NCBI RefSeq assembly: GCF_021129215.1
Contig: NZ_JAJOLP010000001.1
Location: 3,348,001-3,412,000, forward strand
DNA: 64,000 bases
Reading direction: 5' to 3'
Source of the DNA: Agromyces sp. S2-1-8
GTDB taxonomy: Bacteria; Actinomycetota; Actinomycetes; Actinomycetales; Microbacteriaceae
A program made the translations under genes and the position numbers. The first letter of the stretch is position 1. Each line of letters begins with the position of its first letter. Below, piece after piece: positions 36,201-43,500 of the stretch. The notes beneath the pieces are model-generated. The model did not search any database. It worked only from the letters and a program-made list of their open reading frames with translations, and was not told the DNA's origin.

Positions 36201-37506
36201 TCTCGACGGTGCAGGTCGTCGTGGCGCCGACGTACATCTTGAAGCTGCCGTCGGTCGTCGACTCGACCTGGTTCGTCGTCGGGTTGGTCACCGAGCACGA
36301 GGTCTGCTTGAACGCCCACGGGGCCGGCGGTGCCGCCTCGGTGAGCTTGTAGTCGTTGCCGGCGAAGACGTTGCCCCAGTTGTGGGTGTCGCCGATCTTG
36401 ATCGCCGCGCCGAGGCCGTTGTTGCCGGCGACCGTGTCGGTCGGACCGGTCAGCGTGCCGTCGTGCACCAGGCCGCCGCCCGTGCGGTTGACGGTGTAGT
36501 TGAACGTCGCGTCGGGTCCCCCGGCGGTGCCGATCTTCTTCACGACGAGGTTGCCGCAGTTCGAGAGCGTGATGGGGTTCTGCGAGACGAGCATGTCCTG
36601 GAGGGTGGCCGTGTCGCTGTTGCCGGTGCGCGTGATGAAGCCCGCATCGAGGAACGAGCGGCACGAGCCGTCGGACGGCAGCAGGCCGGACGCGGTGAGG
36701 TCGACGGCCATCTCGCCGAACGTGGCGTCGGTGCCGCTCGTGTTCGTGTCGGTGTTCCCGCCGACGGCCGCCTGGTACACGATCGGGTTGCCGATCGGCT
36801 CCCAGCTGTTGCCGTCCCACGAGAGCACGCGAACCGACGTGGTCGGGTTGCCGGCCGGATCGTAGTTGAACTCGATGAGGTAGTCGTCGGAGCGGCCGGC
36901 CTGCGGACCCTGGAAGATCTCGTACGACGTCATGTCGCCGTTGCCCGAGAGGCGGGTCCAGTAGGCGTAGAAGATCGTGTGAGCGACGCCGTTGACGGTG
37001 ACGACCTCGTACGCCGACCCACCCGTACAGGCATCGCCCTTGGCGTTCGCCGAGTTGCTGATGAGCGTCTTCCACGGATCGTCGTCGACCTTCGCACCGC
37101 CGGGGAACACGCTCAGCGTCTCCGACGCGCCGCACGTGCCCGGCGTGCCGTAGGTCGCCCCGCTGTCCGCCGTGCGCTGCGCCTGGAGGATGCCGGACGA
37201 CTGATGTCCCGAAGCCGTGGTGTACGCGGGCTTCGGCGTGGATCCGACGACGCCGATCCAGTCGTTCGCCCCCGCGGTGTTGCCGTCGATCTCGAACGAC
37301 GTCTGGATGCCGTTCGACAACGTGGCGGCAGCCGCCGACTGCGCCGGCGCGACCGCCACGAACACGGCACCGCCGGTCGCGACGAGGCCGGCGATCGCGA
37401 GCGCACTGATCAGCCGCTGCCTCGCCCTCCTCATCTGGAGGCGCAGGGCCCGAGGGCCGGTCGCCGGGTCGGTGGAACGGGTGCGCAGAGATCGCTTGAC
37501 GTTCAT
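30298..37506 (-). CDS. Giant cell-wall-anchored surface protein 2 (eleven CnaB-like modules, IAETG signal)
   Basis: About 2402 aa. A signal peptide (about 1-60) is followed by an N-terminal domain of about 250 aa rich in aromatic and Asn/Gly residues, lectin- or adhesin-like but not assigned. From about 317 to 1480 there are eleven CnaB/DUF5979-like modules of about 100 aa; each has an early Lys ([IV]xK), a Glu in a Y-[TKS]-x-x-E box, a closing CTxTN-type strand and a Cys pair. Two DUF11-like modules (about 1489 and 1634), a KHVDLS/ADW-type module, a DUF11 domain and the shared CVxDVPW...LWPG module (about 2072-2203) follow, collinear with protein 1. The end is IAETG-TM-RRRK. Start at the second ATG of the MM pair puts GAAGG 6 nt upstream; ATGs at 37509 and 37536 are alternatives. 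Confidence 0.85.
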   Translation of the reverse strand: MNVKRSLRTRSTDPATGPRALRLQMRRARQRLISALAIAGLVATGGAVFVAVAPAQSAAAATLSNGIQTSFEIDGNTAGANDWIGVVGSTPKPAYTTASGHQSSGILQAQRTADSGATYGTPGTCGASETLSVFPGGAKVDDDPWKTLISNSANAKGDACTGGSAYEVVTVNGVAHTIFYAYWTRLSGNGDMTSYEIFQGPQAGRSDDYLIEFNYDPAGNPTTSVRVLSWDGNSWEPIGNPIVYQAAVGGNTDTNTSGTDATFGEMAVDLTASGLLPSDGSCRSFLDAGFITRTGNSDTATLQDMLVSQNPITLSNCGNLVVKKIGTAGGPDATFNYTVNRTGGGLVHDGTLTGPTDTVAGNNGLGAAIKIGDTHNWGNVFAGNDYKLTEAAPPAPWAFKQTSCSVTNPTTNQVESTTDGSFKMYVGATTTCTVENVTSGVKITKVAQGDAATFDFTITGQQGNVQVPGNSSSQVFYYTPGSVVDIKEIAEPGDPKWKLQTIACTPQGGAYQTDVPTASASVQTVAGQVIDCTFTNRQDGQIKIIKKVQGDSGEFDFEGNWTGGSSFSLTPGENGTAETLYASVTPGQYSVKELTPAPEYDVTALTCAGDVADDTSSGDVATGVGTIDLDPGELVTCTYTNTQRGDLTVIKQTIPDGATQVFDFTVEGQPDFSLQDDAQKVFDNIKPDTYTLEEVNLPDGWKVDNISCAVDGGVPSQTTSATRDVVVGIGQSVVCTVTNEATKGKLVVEKHVENVPDGVEWGPFSLSLSDAPASEQNPQTVDSDDPTAEWDNLVVGKTYTITETVPDGWTLKSFTCNVTDQDGDATNASVTFTVTPGLVVECDITNTAKAGEVTLEKTVSGVAPGFAWSFDFTIDPSAGVTPSATQTVSGTGNSTESITWKNLTIGETYTITETAKPGWESSPVDCGIEDADPNTAGDQFTVTPGFTLTCEATNRAVPATAKVTKTAIGAAGTFTFVLDPIAPDGAPIEQSVSVAAGGSDSTTFTNLVPGTKYSIAEKAPGGGWTAGALICKVKAVGSDTWTDIDETGFTVQPGDTFECTITNTAKATIVIVKNIDGDDATFNFTGDWAGSGPFSISTDQGTGSTTYNDVLPGTYHVTEILTNAHVGTLQCADPDQGSSVDGLVGTIDLDPGETVVCTYSNTQLGKIIVDKVVPGVDSIPGGATQEFDFEFGDDSFALTDGDDPWESALLVPGEYTVEELAEANWHLTGLQCTIGEGDTSTVEYDDALATIDLAAGDVVHCTYTNAPDTGDLTVRKTVDGVPDGYDFEFEIFLTPGDPASQTVTDEDPSVSWSDLEVGQTYTLTEGDESGWNEGDFVCNSGQLEDADANADGFQFLVTPGLSISCTIENAAVPGKVTVEKSVSGVPDEFEWSFQLAISPTAGVVGDSPQTVSGTGDTTDTATWSNLAIGEQYVITELPVPDGWTGGEITCSVGGDLLTDENGDDAGFAFTATPGLEVECELTNKVIPPTGVITKELTSIAQATDGTWDLEYEVTVTNQSPVAPLVYDLTDEPQFGAGVVINDAEASGPADSSAATWNPIGDPPSFVLADDTSVPASQTDTYVITINATVPAEVYETGQDQCQEGDNGGFRNTAWLTVGHGEPQEATDCDVPGRTTVTKTLVESTEESPNPSRDAVTGDWTVRYEVVVTNLSDVRDQYYDLNDDLGFPAGVEIVSATATTDAPDTGSVDVADWNGDTVTALADDAPIEKSAVHTYEITVVADVDEITDIDEATCVESTSGKGFFNAATLDNGTIVTDVDDCANIPVGQITLAKHVDLSAFEGIDLSDLGLGDGQLLLAAKDWWLKAAGSAHTLQVLGQAGTVFTVPTGDYGLTEQVTAEASAHPLLKYFFAKLWSCTIGDGDPVEGALATVEVGKLTSCDITNKAELVDVGIEKAYDLGDDPDGYIEQGDTFDFVLTVTNHSSIPVEGLDVTDVIDPELVVAGAPTFEGPGTWAETGTAGDNEFAAHGDGPFAPGDVITITIPVTLPAAPVETPDAVGPDDPAPTVEPVDLDDVPNEACVAITAGEGVLPDLIERNNCDSVEVPKKAIDAGAYVRCVADVPWLYFDIEVSDGVEPGDITVTWTSADGTLTKTQTVPWDERDGKLLWPGAAVDENGVPYEFPGWRPITEEDLTNPPTPGTRFGDLILDETVPTYPWRDMENPATITFSINPSQSVLAVYPQALPTCAIDREPEVSIVKEASVTQAKPGTDFEYTLSVSATGTGAADPVEIFDEIPSELRVDDITTAGSPTFPRWEDCEVTGQDSDGYGGLLHCDLLGVLGPDYPEAPDIVLDVHVDPDTTSTEVENIGEVCWQNADDTSEDPAVVCDDDSVTVTIPQPKPAIAETGFAGQPFIWGAAGLVILGGMLVAAGVVIRRRKQHGAPQA

Positions 37507-37523
37507 CATCAGCCTTCGGGTTT

Positions 37524-37541
37524 CGGAAGTGGGCACTTCCG
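37524..37541. promoter_or_regulatory. 18-bp palindrome just upstream of surface gene 2
   Basis: CGGAAGTG-GG-CACTTCCG is a perfect 8+8 bp dyad about 18 bp before the start codon and immediately upstream of the ribosome-binding site. It could be an operator, or an RNA hairpin controlling translation. Confidence 0.45.
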
Positions 37542-37682
37542 GCTGTATTCCGGCCCGGGCGACCGAGCCTTTCCGGAGTTCGCGGGTACGAACCCCGAAG
37601 TCCGCTGAAAGCGGACCAGCGAGCCCGTGGGTGCGGACTCGCGCTCATCCTCGCAGCGCGGACCAGCGGCGTGAAGGGCCGC

Positions 37683-37755
37683 GCTGGCACCAAAACGGGG
37701 GGATCCTCACCTTTGGGGTACAGATTTCGGCCGGAATTCCTCGAAACGGGGTACA
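37683..37755 (-). promoter_or_regulatory. Shared upstream element of surface gene 2; rest of the 381-bp gap
   Basis: This block holds gctggcaccaaaacggggg (37683-37701, also upstream of gene 1), gggatcctcac (37700-37710) and GGGGTACAGA (37715-37724), both also upstream of gene 4, and a second GGGGTACA (37748-37755). The two GGGGTACA copies are 33 bp apart. Between 37542 and 37682 there is GC-rich sequence with no gene or clear signal, so the 5' leader of gene 2 may be about 170 nt long. Confidence 0.5.
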
Positions 37756-37838
37756 TATTCGATGCATCCGGATGATTCGCCCGCGACAGGTCGCACCCGG
37801 AACGGCCTGTCCCCCGAATCCGGTCGTTGCACGAACGA

Positions 37839-37876
37839 CGGATGCCTCGCCGGGATCGCTCCCGACGAGGCATCCG
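37839..37876 (-). terminator. Terminator of surface gene 3, built from paired GGATGCCTCG repeats
   Basis: cggatgcctcgccggga pairs with tcccgacgaggcatccg over 17 bp with one mismatch and a TCGC loop. It begins 11 bp past the stop codon at 37888. Both arms contain the genome-wide GGATGCCTC motif in opposite orientations. Confidence 0.8.
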
Positions 37877-37887
37877 CACCCAGTGGT

Positions 37888-40431
37888 TCAGCTCTCGCGA
37901 CGACGGCGCAGGCCGCGCGCGATCGCCGCGGCCCCGATCGCCGTCAGCAGCACCGCGAACGGCAGCATCAGGCCGGTCTCGACGCCGGTCTCGGCGAGCC
38001 CCTGCGGGGTCGACGACGGGGTCGACGGGGGCGTCGGCGGCGTCGGCTGGTCGGGCGCCGCGTTGCAGTTCGGCGTCGGCGGCGGGTAGACCACGTCGGC
38101 GTCGTTCGACGGGTTGATGCGGATCTCGGCGACCGCCAGCGACCGCAGGTCGTAGAACGGTGCGCTCGGATCGAGCACCCAGGTGCCGTCGGCGAGCTGC
38201 GTCCAGCCCGGCCAGGCGATCGGGTCGCCGTTCTCGTCGATCGCCGCGCCCGGCCAGAGCTGCTGTCCGGAGATCGTCTCGCCGCTCACCCACCCGTCGG
38301 GATAGGCGATCGGATCGACCTGCGAGGCGCCGTCGGCGAGGAGTGCCGCGACGTCGTCGGCGGGGATCGACGGATCACGGCTCGCGAACGCCTCCGGGGT
38401 CCACCAGATCAGCGAGATCGGGTTCGCGCTCGGGTCGTCGATGTTGAACGGCGTGATCTCGTACGTGAACCACGGGGTGTCGTTCACGCACTGGGCGAGC
38501 CCGACGAGGCCGATCGACTTCACGGGCGTCTCGGCGTCGTCGCAGTTGTTGTCGGGGTTCGAGTCGAATCCGGGTTCGGATGCCTCGGCCTCGGCTGCGG
38601 CGATCTCGGGCACCTCGGGGTCGGGGTACTGCTCGCTCGCGACGCACGCGCCGTTCACGAGATCGGGGATCGGCTGGTCGGACGCGGGCTGAGAGAGCTC
38701 GCCGACGGTGACCTCGAACGTGATCGTGATGACGTCGCCCGGGTTGATCCAGCCGTTGTGCTGGACGGTGAGCACGCCGTCCGCCACCTCGACCGGGTCC
38801 CACTCGCCCGGGTTGGGCGCGATGACGGCCGAACCGTCGACGTACGTGACGCCGTCGGGCAGCGTGTCGGTGACGAGGCTGCGGTACGCCGGGTCATCCC
38901 CCTCGTTGGTGATCGTCAGCGTGTAGGTGATGACGTCGTCCTCGCCCGAGTCGACGGGTTCGTCGTTCTCGGTCGCCTCGTCCTTGACGAGGACGAGGTC
39001 GATGTCGATCACCGGGTGGTCGACGACGCACGGGTCGTCGTCGACGACGATCGAGTCGTCGGTCGGGCACTCGCCGCCGGGCCCGGGCCTGACGACGTTG
39101 TGCAGCAGCGTGCCTGCGGAATCAGCGCCGACGATCACCGTGTACGACACGGTCGCGGTCGCCCCCGGTTCGAGGTCGGGGATGTTCCAGGTCAGCACAT
39201 CGCCGACCGGTCCGGTGAGCCCAGCGGGCAGGACGCCGAGCGTGCCGTTGTCGAGCACGTCCGAGACGTCGTCGAACGCCTGCGCCCCGGTCACGACGGC
39301 ATCCGAGTCGTTGTAGGCCTGGAGGGTGTAGGTGATGACGTCACCGGGCTCGACCGTCGCCCCGTCGACCGGCTCGGACCACTTCTGGAGGAGCCAGTGC
39401 GGCACGGGCGCCGTCGGGCAGGGGTTCACGGTGACCGTCTTCTGCAGGTCGTTCTCGGGGTCGTCGCCTTCGCGATGCAGCACCACGTCGTACGTTCCCG
39501 GTGGGAGCTGGAAGTCGTGGTCGAGGGCGCCGTCGGGGTCGGTGAAGTCGAACGTCGCGACGACGTCGTCGGTGCCGGACACGAACACCGTGATCGTGTA
39601 GTCGAAGTTCAGCAGCAGGCCGAGCAGCGCGACCTTCAGCGCCGGCGGCGTGCCTCCGACCTCGGTGCACACCTCGGCGAAGAGCTGGATCGTCGGCGGG
39701 GCCGGGTTGCAGTCCTCCTCGGTCAGCTCGGTCTTCGTGGTGTTGAGGCCGGGGAAGTGCTGCAGCACGTCGTCGTCGTCGTAGTAGTCGAACACCGGGA
39801 TGATGTCCTGCAGCTCCTGATGGGTCGAGTGCGCGTGACCTCCCGAGTACGGATCGCTCGGGTCGCCGTTCGGATCGATGATCGACCGGACGCTCGGGCT
39901 GATGAACACGTAGGGGTTCGACTCGCTCGCGGTCGCATGGCAGATCGCGACGTGGTCGTTCCACTCGGGGATCGTCGTGACCGGCGGTCCGCCGTTCTCG
40001 TCGTCGGCGGCCGGCGCGAGCGAGCGCGCCGCGGGCGCGTCGCCAGAGGGAGCCGTGGCCGCGGGTGCCTCCTCGGCCGGGGCGTCGACGACCGGCGCCG
40101 CCGCCTCGGGTTCGGCGACCGGCGCGGGTTCCGGCGCGGGTTCGGGCGCCGGCTCGGCGACCGGCTCCTCGGCCGGGGCAGGCGCTTCCACCTCGGGCGC
40201 CGGGGCGGGCGCCTCCGCCTCTGGGGCCGGTGCGGGTTCGGCGGCGGGCTCGGCGGCGGGCGCCTCGGTCGCGGTCGCGACGGTCTGCTCTGCTGGGGGC
40301 GCCTCGTCGGCGGCGGCCACCATGGGGGCGCCGAAGATCACGAGTGCGCCCACGGTGACGGCGGCGAGCGCGGCGCGCACGCCCCCGCCTCCGGGTCGGG
40401 CTGCTCGGTGGGCAGGCGGATGACGGTACAT
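37888..40431 (-). CDS. Cell-wall-anchored surface protein 3 (Pro/Ala/Glu stalk, CHAT-NPY domain, LAETG signal)
   Basis: About 847 aa. The signal peptide (about 1-41) is followed by a low-complexity Pro/Ala/Glu stalk to about 140, then a domain with ICHATASESNPYVFIS and several His residues ending in DIIPVFDYY. That pattern recurs in secreted bacterial proteins and may bind metal. A Cys-containing beta domain and two DUF11-type domains (KWSEPVDGATVEPGDVITYT; KDEATENDEPVDSGEDDVITYT) follow, then the shared CVNDTPW...LWPGAAIDENG...WPGW...INPS...VYPPPTPNC module (about 647-794), a Pro/Thr linker and LAETG-TM-RRRR. The start MYRH has AGGAG 6 nt upstream; an ATG five codons earlier is less likely. 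There is no vWA domain. Probably wall-anchored. Confidence 0.85.
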   Translation of the reverse strand: MYRHPPAHRAARPGGGGVRAALAAVTVGALVIFGAPMVAAADEAPPAEQTVATATEAPAAEPAAEPAPAPEAEAPAPAPEVEAPAPAEEPVAEPAPEPAPEPAPVAEPEAAAPVVDAPAEEAPAATAPSGDAPAARSLAPAADDENGGPPVTTIPEWNDHVAICHATASESNPYVFISPSVRSIIDPNGDPSDPYSGGHAHSTHQELQDIIPVFDYYDDDDVLQHFPGLNTTKTELTEEDCNPAPPTIQLFAEVCTEVGGTPPALKVALLGLLLNFDYTITVFVSGTDDVVATFDFTDPDGALDHDFQLPPGTYDVVLHREGDDPENDLQKTVTVNPCPTAPVPHWLLQKWSEPVDGATVEPGDVITYTLQAYNDSDAVVTGAQAFDDVSDVLDNGTLGVLPAGLTGPVGDVLTWNIPDLEPGATATVSYTVIVGADSAGTLLHNVVRPGPGGECPTDDSIVVDDDPCVVDHPVIDIDLVLVKDEATENDEPVDSGEDDVITYTLTITNEGDDPAYRSLVTDTLPDGVTYVDGSAVIAPNPGEWDPVEVADGVLTVQHNGWINPGDVITITFEVTVGELSQPASDQPIPDLVNGACVASEQYPDPEVPEIAAAEAEASEPGFDSNPDNNCDDAETPVKSIGLVGLAQCVNDTPWFTYEITPFNIDDPSANPISLIWWTPEAFASRDPSIPADDVAALLADGASQVDPIAYPDGWVSGETISGQQLWPGAAIDENGDPIAWPGWTQLADGTWVLDPSAPFYDLRSLAVAEIRINPSNDADVVYPPPTPNCNAAPDQPTPPTPPSTPSSTPQGLAETGVETGLMLPFAVLLTAIGAAAIARGLRRRRES

Positions 40432-40544
40432 GACAGCTCCTGACATCGGGTACGGAGCCGGCTCGGGTTACGGGTCAGCACTGCCAGTGTGCGCCGCCCA
40501 TCGCATCACCGACAAGGATTCCTCAGCTTTTGTGCCCTGAAGAG
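40432..40544 (-). promoter_or_regulatory. Upstream region of surface gene 3
   Basis: It contains caaggattcctcag (40513-40526), 11 of 14 identical to caagggatcctcac upstream of gene 4, plus CGGGTAC (40447-40453) resembling the GGGGTAC elements. The match to the other three upstream regions is the weakest of the set. No clear -10/-35 pair was identified. Confidence 0.35.
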
Positions 40545-40581
40545 GGGGATGCCTCGGCGCGCGTCGCACCGAGGCATCCCC
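40545..40581 (-). terminator. Terminator of surface gene 4, built from paired GGATGCCTCGG repeats
   Basis: ggggatgcctcggcgcg (40545-40561) pairs with cgcaccgaggcatcccc (40565-40581) with one mismatch and a CGT loop, 19 bp past the stop codon at 40600. As at 37839, the arms are oppositely oriented copies of the dispersed motif. Confidence 0.8.
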
Positions 40582-40599
40582 TGCCCGATCAGGCGGCGC

Positions 40600-43500
40600 T
40601 CACGCGCCGTCCGCCCGGCGCGATCGCACCCGCGCGGCAGCGGCGCCGAGCGCGCCGAGCACGAGCAGGGCGAGGGCGCCCGACACCAGGCCCGCGGGGT
40701 CGATACCGGTCGCGGCCATCGACGACGGGGTCGACGGCTGCTCGGGGCTCACGGGCGGCGCCTCGTTCTCGGGCGGGGCCGCGGTGCAGTTCGGCGTGGC
40801 CGGCGGGTACACCGTGATCACGTCGGTCGACGGGTTGATGCGGATCTCGACGACGGCCTCGTCTCGGAGGTCGTAGAACAGCGCCTCCGGGTCGAGCACC
40901 CACGAGCCGTCGGCCAGCTCGGTCCAGCCCGGCCAGGCGATCGGGTCGCCGTTCTCGTCGATCGCCGCACCCGGCCAGAGCTGCCGGCCTTCGATGGCGT
41001 CGCCCGGCGCCCAGTCGTCGGGCACCTCGAGGTCGTCGACCTGCGACGCCCCGTCGGCGAGGATCGCCGCCTCGTCGCCCGCGTCGATGGACGGGTCGTG
41101 CGCCGCGAAGGCGTCGGCCGTCCACCAGATGAGGACGACCTCGGGCGCGTCGACGTTCACCGGCGTGACCGAGTACTCGAACCAGGGCGTGTCGTTCACG
41201 CACTGCGCTGCGCCGTCGAGCGCGATCGACTTGACCGGTGTCGAGGCGTCGTCGCAGTCGTTCTCGGGGTTCGCATCGCGGCTCGGCCCATCGGCCCCGG
41301 GGCCGACGACGTCGAGCGCAGCGACGAGTGCCGGCGGCTCGGGTGCCGGCACCGGACCGCTGAACACGCAGACCGTGTTCACGAGATCGGGGATCGGCAC
41401 GGTCGGGTCGGGCTGCTCGAGCTCGCCGACCTCGACGTCGAACGTGATCGTCGCCGTAGCGCCGGGCGCGAAGGGGCCGGCGTACCGGAAGGTCAGCTCG
41501 CCGTCGATCGAGTCGTCGATCGTCCAGTCGGCCTCCTCCCCCGGCGGCGCCGTCGCCACGACCTCGGACCCGGCCGAGAACACCACGCCCTCGGGCAGCG
41601 CGTCGGTCACCTCGACGCCGTACGCGGGATCGTCGCCGAGGTTCTCGACGACCACCTCGTACGAGACGACGTCGGGCGGCGTCGAGCCCGAGTCGACCGC
41701 GTCGCCGTCGGCCGTCGTCGCGGTCTTCGCGACCGCGAGGTCGACGTTCGGCGTGCGGTGCCCGGTCGTGCAGTCGGTCACCTCAGGCACGGCGGCGACG
41801 GATGCCTCGGGCGAGCGCGACGACGAGCCGTCCAGCCGCTCGACGAGGACCGGCGGTGCTCCGCCCTCGCCCTCCGTCGGGCAGATGCCCGGCGCCTCGG
41901 GGGTCACGACGTTGACGAGGTCGGCGTTCCAGGCATCCTCGTCGACGGTGACCTCGAACGACACCGTGGCCTCGCCGGAGCCGACCGCCAGCGTCGGCAC
42001 CGCCCACTCGAGGCTCGTGCCGTCGAGCGTCAGCGACGGGTCGAGCGGCTCGGTGAGCGCCGCGTCGTCGAGCACGTCGGCGAGGTCGTCGACCGCGGTC
42101 GCGCCCTCCACCTCGGCCTGCGAGAAGTTCCACGCGTGCAGCGTGTACTCGATCGTCTCGCCGGGTTCGACGAGCCCGTCGGCGGGATCGCTCGTCTTCC
42201 ACAGCACGAATCCGGGCGTCGGATGCTCGGTCACGCACTCGTCGGCCACGGGATCTGGCTCGTCGGGACCGACGATGACCGGCCCCCCGCCCGGGCAGTT
42301 CGTGAGGACGTGGTTGCGCAGCACCGCTCCCGGCGCCGTGTCGTCGGACACGACGACGCGATACGCGACCTGCAGCGTCTCACCGGGCTCGAGCGAGGCG
42401 AGCTTCAGGAAGAGGCGCCCCGGGTGCAGCACGTTCCAGCTCGACTCGACGACGGGCGGTGCACCGACGAACCCGTCGAAGTCGACGTACGGCGCCAGCT
42501 GCGACACGTCGTCGAAGATCTCGAGGTCGGTCGCGGCGGGACCGGAGACGTGCTCGATCGCGAGCGTGTACTCGATCTCGTCGCCCGGCTCGACGGCCGT
42601 TCCGCTCGGCGGGTCGGCGCTCTTCGTGACGCGCCAGACCGGCGCCTCGAGCTCGTTCACCACGTTGCAGTGCACGATCGCCTCGATGCCGACCTCGACT
42701 CGCCAGCCGAGGTCGCCGACGAGGGTGACCGGCAGCGGCCCGTCGGCGTCCTGGCACACCACGCTCGTGCGGTGGTGGAAGGGCCGGTCCTCCTCGGAGA
42801 ACTCGACCGTGCGCGCATCGGTCGTGAAGCCGGTGACCTCGAACGCGGCGGTCGCCCCGCTGCCGTCGGTCGTCTGCGACGACGGCGCCACCGCGGCGTC
42901 GTCGGTCGAGAACTCCCAGCCGGCGGTCGGTTGACCGGCGATCTCCTTGTGCACGAAGACCGAACCGCCGCAGAGTTCGAACGCGATCTGCTTGAGCTGC
43001 GCGCCGAGCGTGCCGTAGTCGGCGGTCACGACGTGGTCGGCGCTCGCGAGGTCGCCGGCGTAGCCGTCGTCGCCCGTGATCGCACGGATCGGGTCGAGGT
43101 CGAGGTCGCTGCCCACGGCGATGCCGAAGAGGTGCGACGGTGCGGCCTTGATCGAGTTCGCCTCGGCGATCGCGGGGTCGAGCGCCGCGGCCGAGCCGTC
43201 GGGGAACTCGCCGCCGATCGACGGGTCCACCGTGTTCGGGTTGCCGTCGGTGATCATCACGGTCAGCTCGACGGCATCGTCGAAGCCGCCGAACGTGCCG
43301 TGGGCGACCTCGAGGCCGCGCTTCCAGTTCGTCCAGCCGTCGCTCGTGAGGCCTGCGTAAGACCCCTGGACGGCCGCGAGGTTCGCGCTCGTCAGGTCGG
43401 TCGCGCCGAGGAGCACCGTGGCGTCCTGGTCGAACGCGGTGACCGACACCTGCGAGCCGGTGTCGACGAGCGCCGTCGTGAACGCGTCGGCGGCCGACGT

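Noticed and set aside
30286..37608. A 2440-codon plus-strand frame antisense to surface gene 2
   Set aside because: Same artefact. The minus-strand reading has a signal peptide, repeats and a sorting signal, and the plus-strand reading has none.
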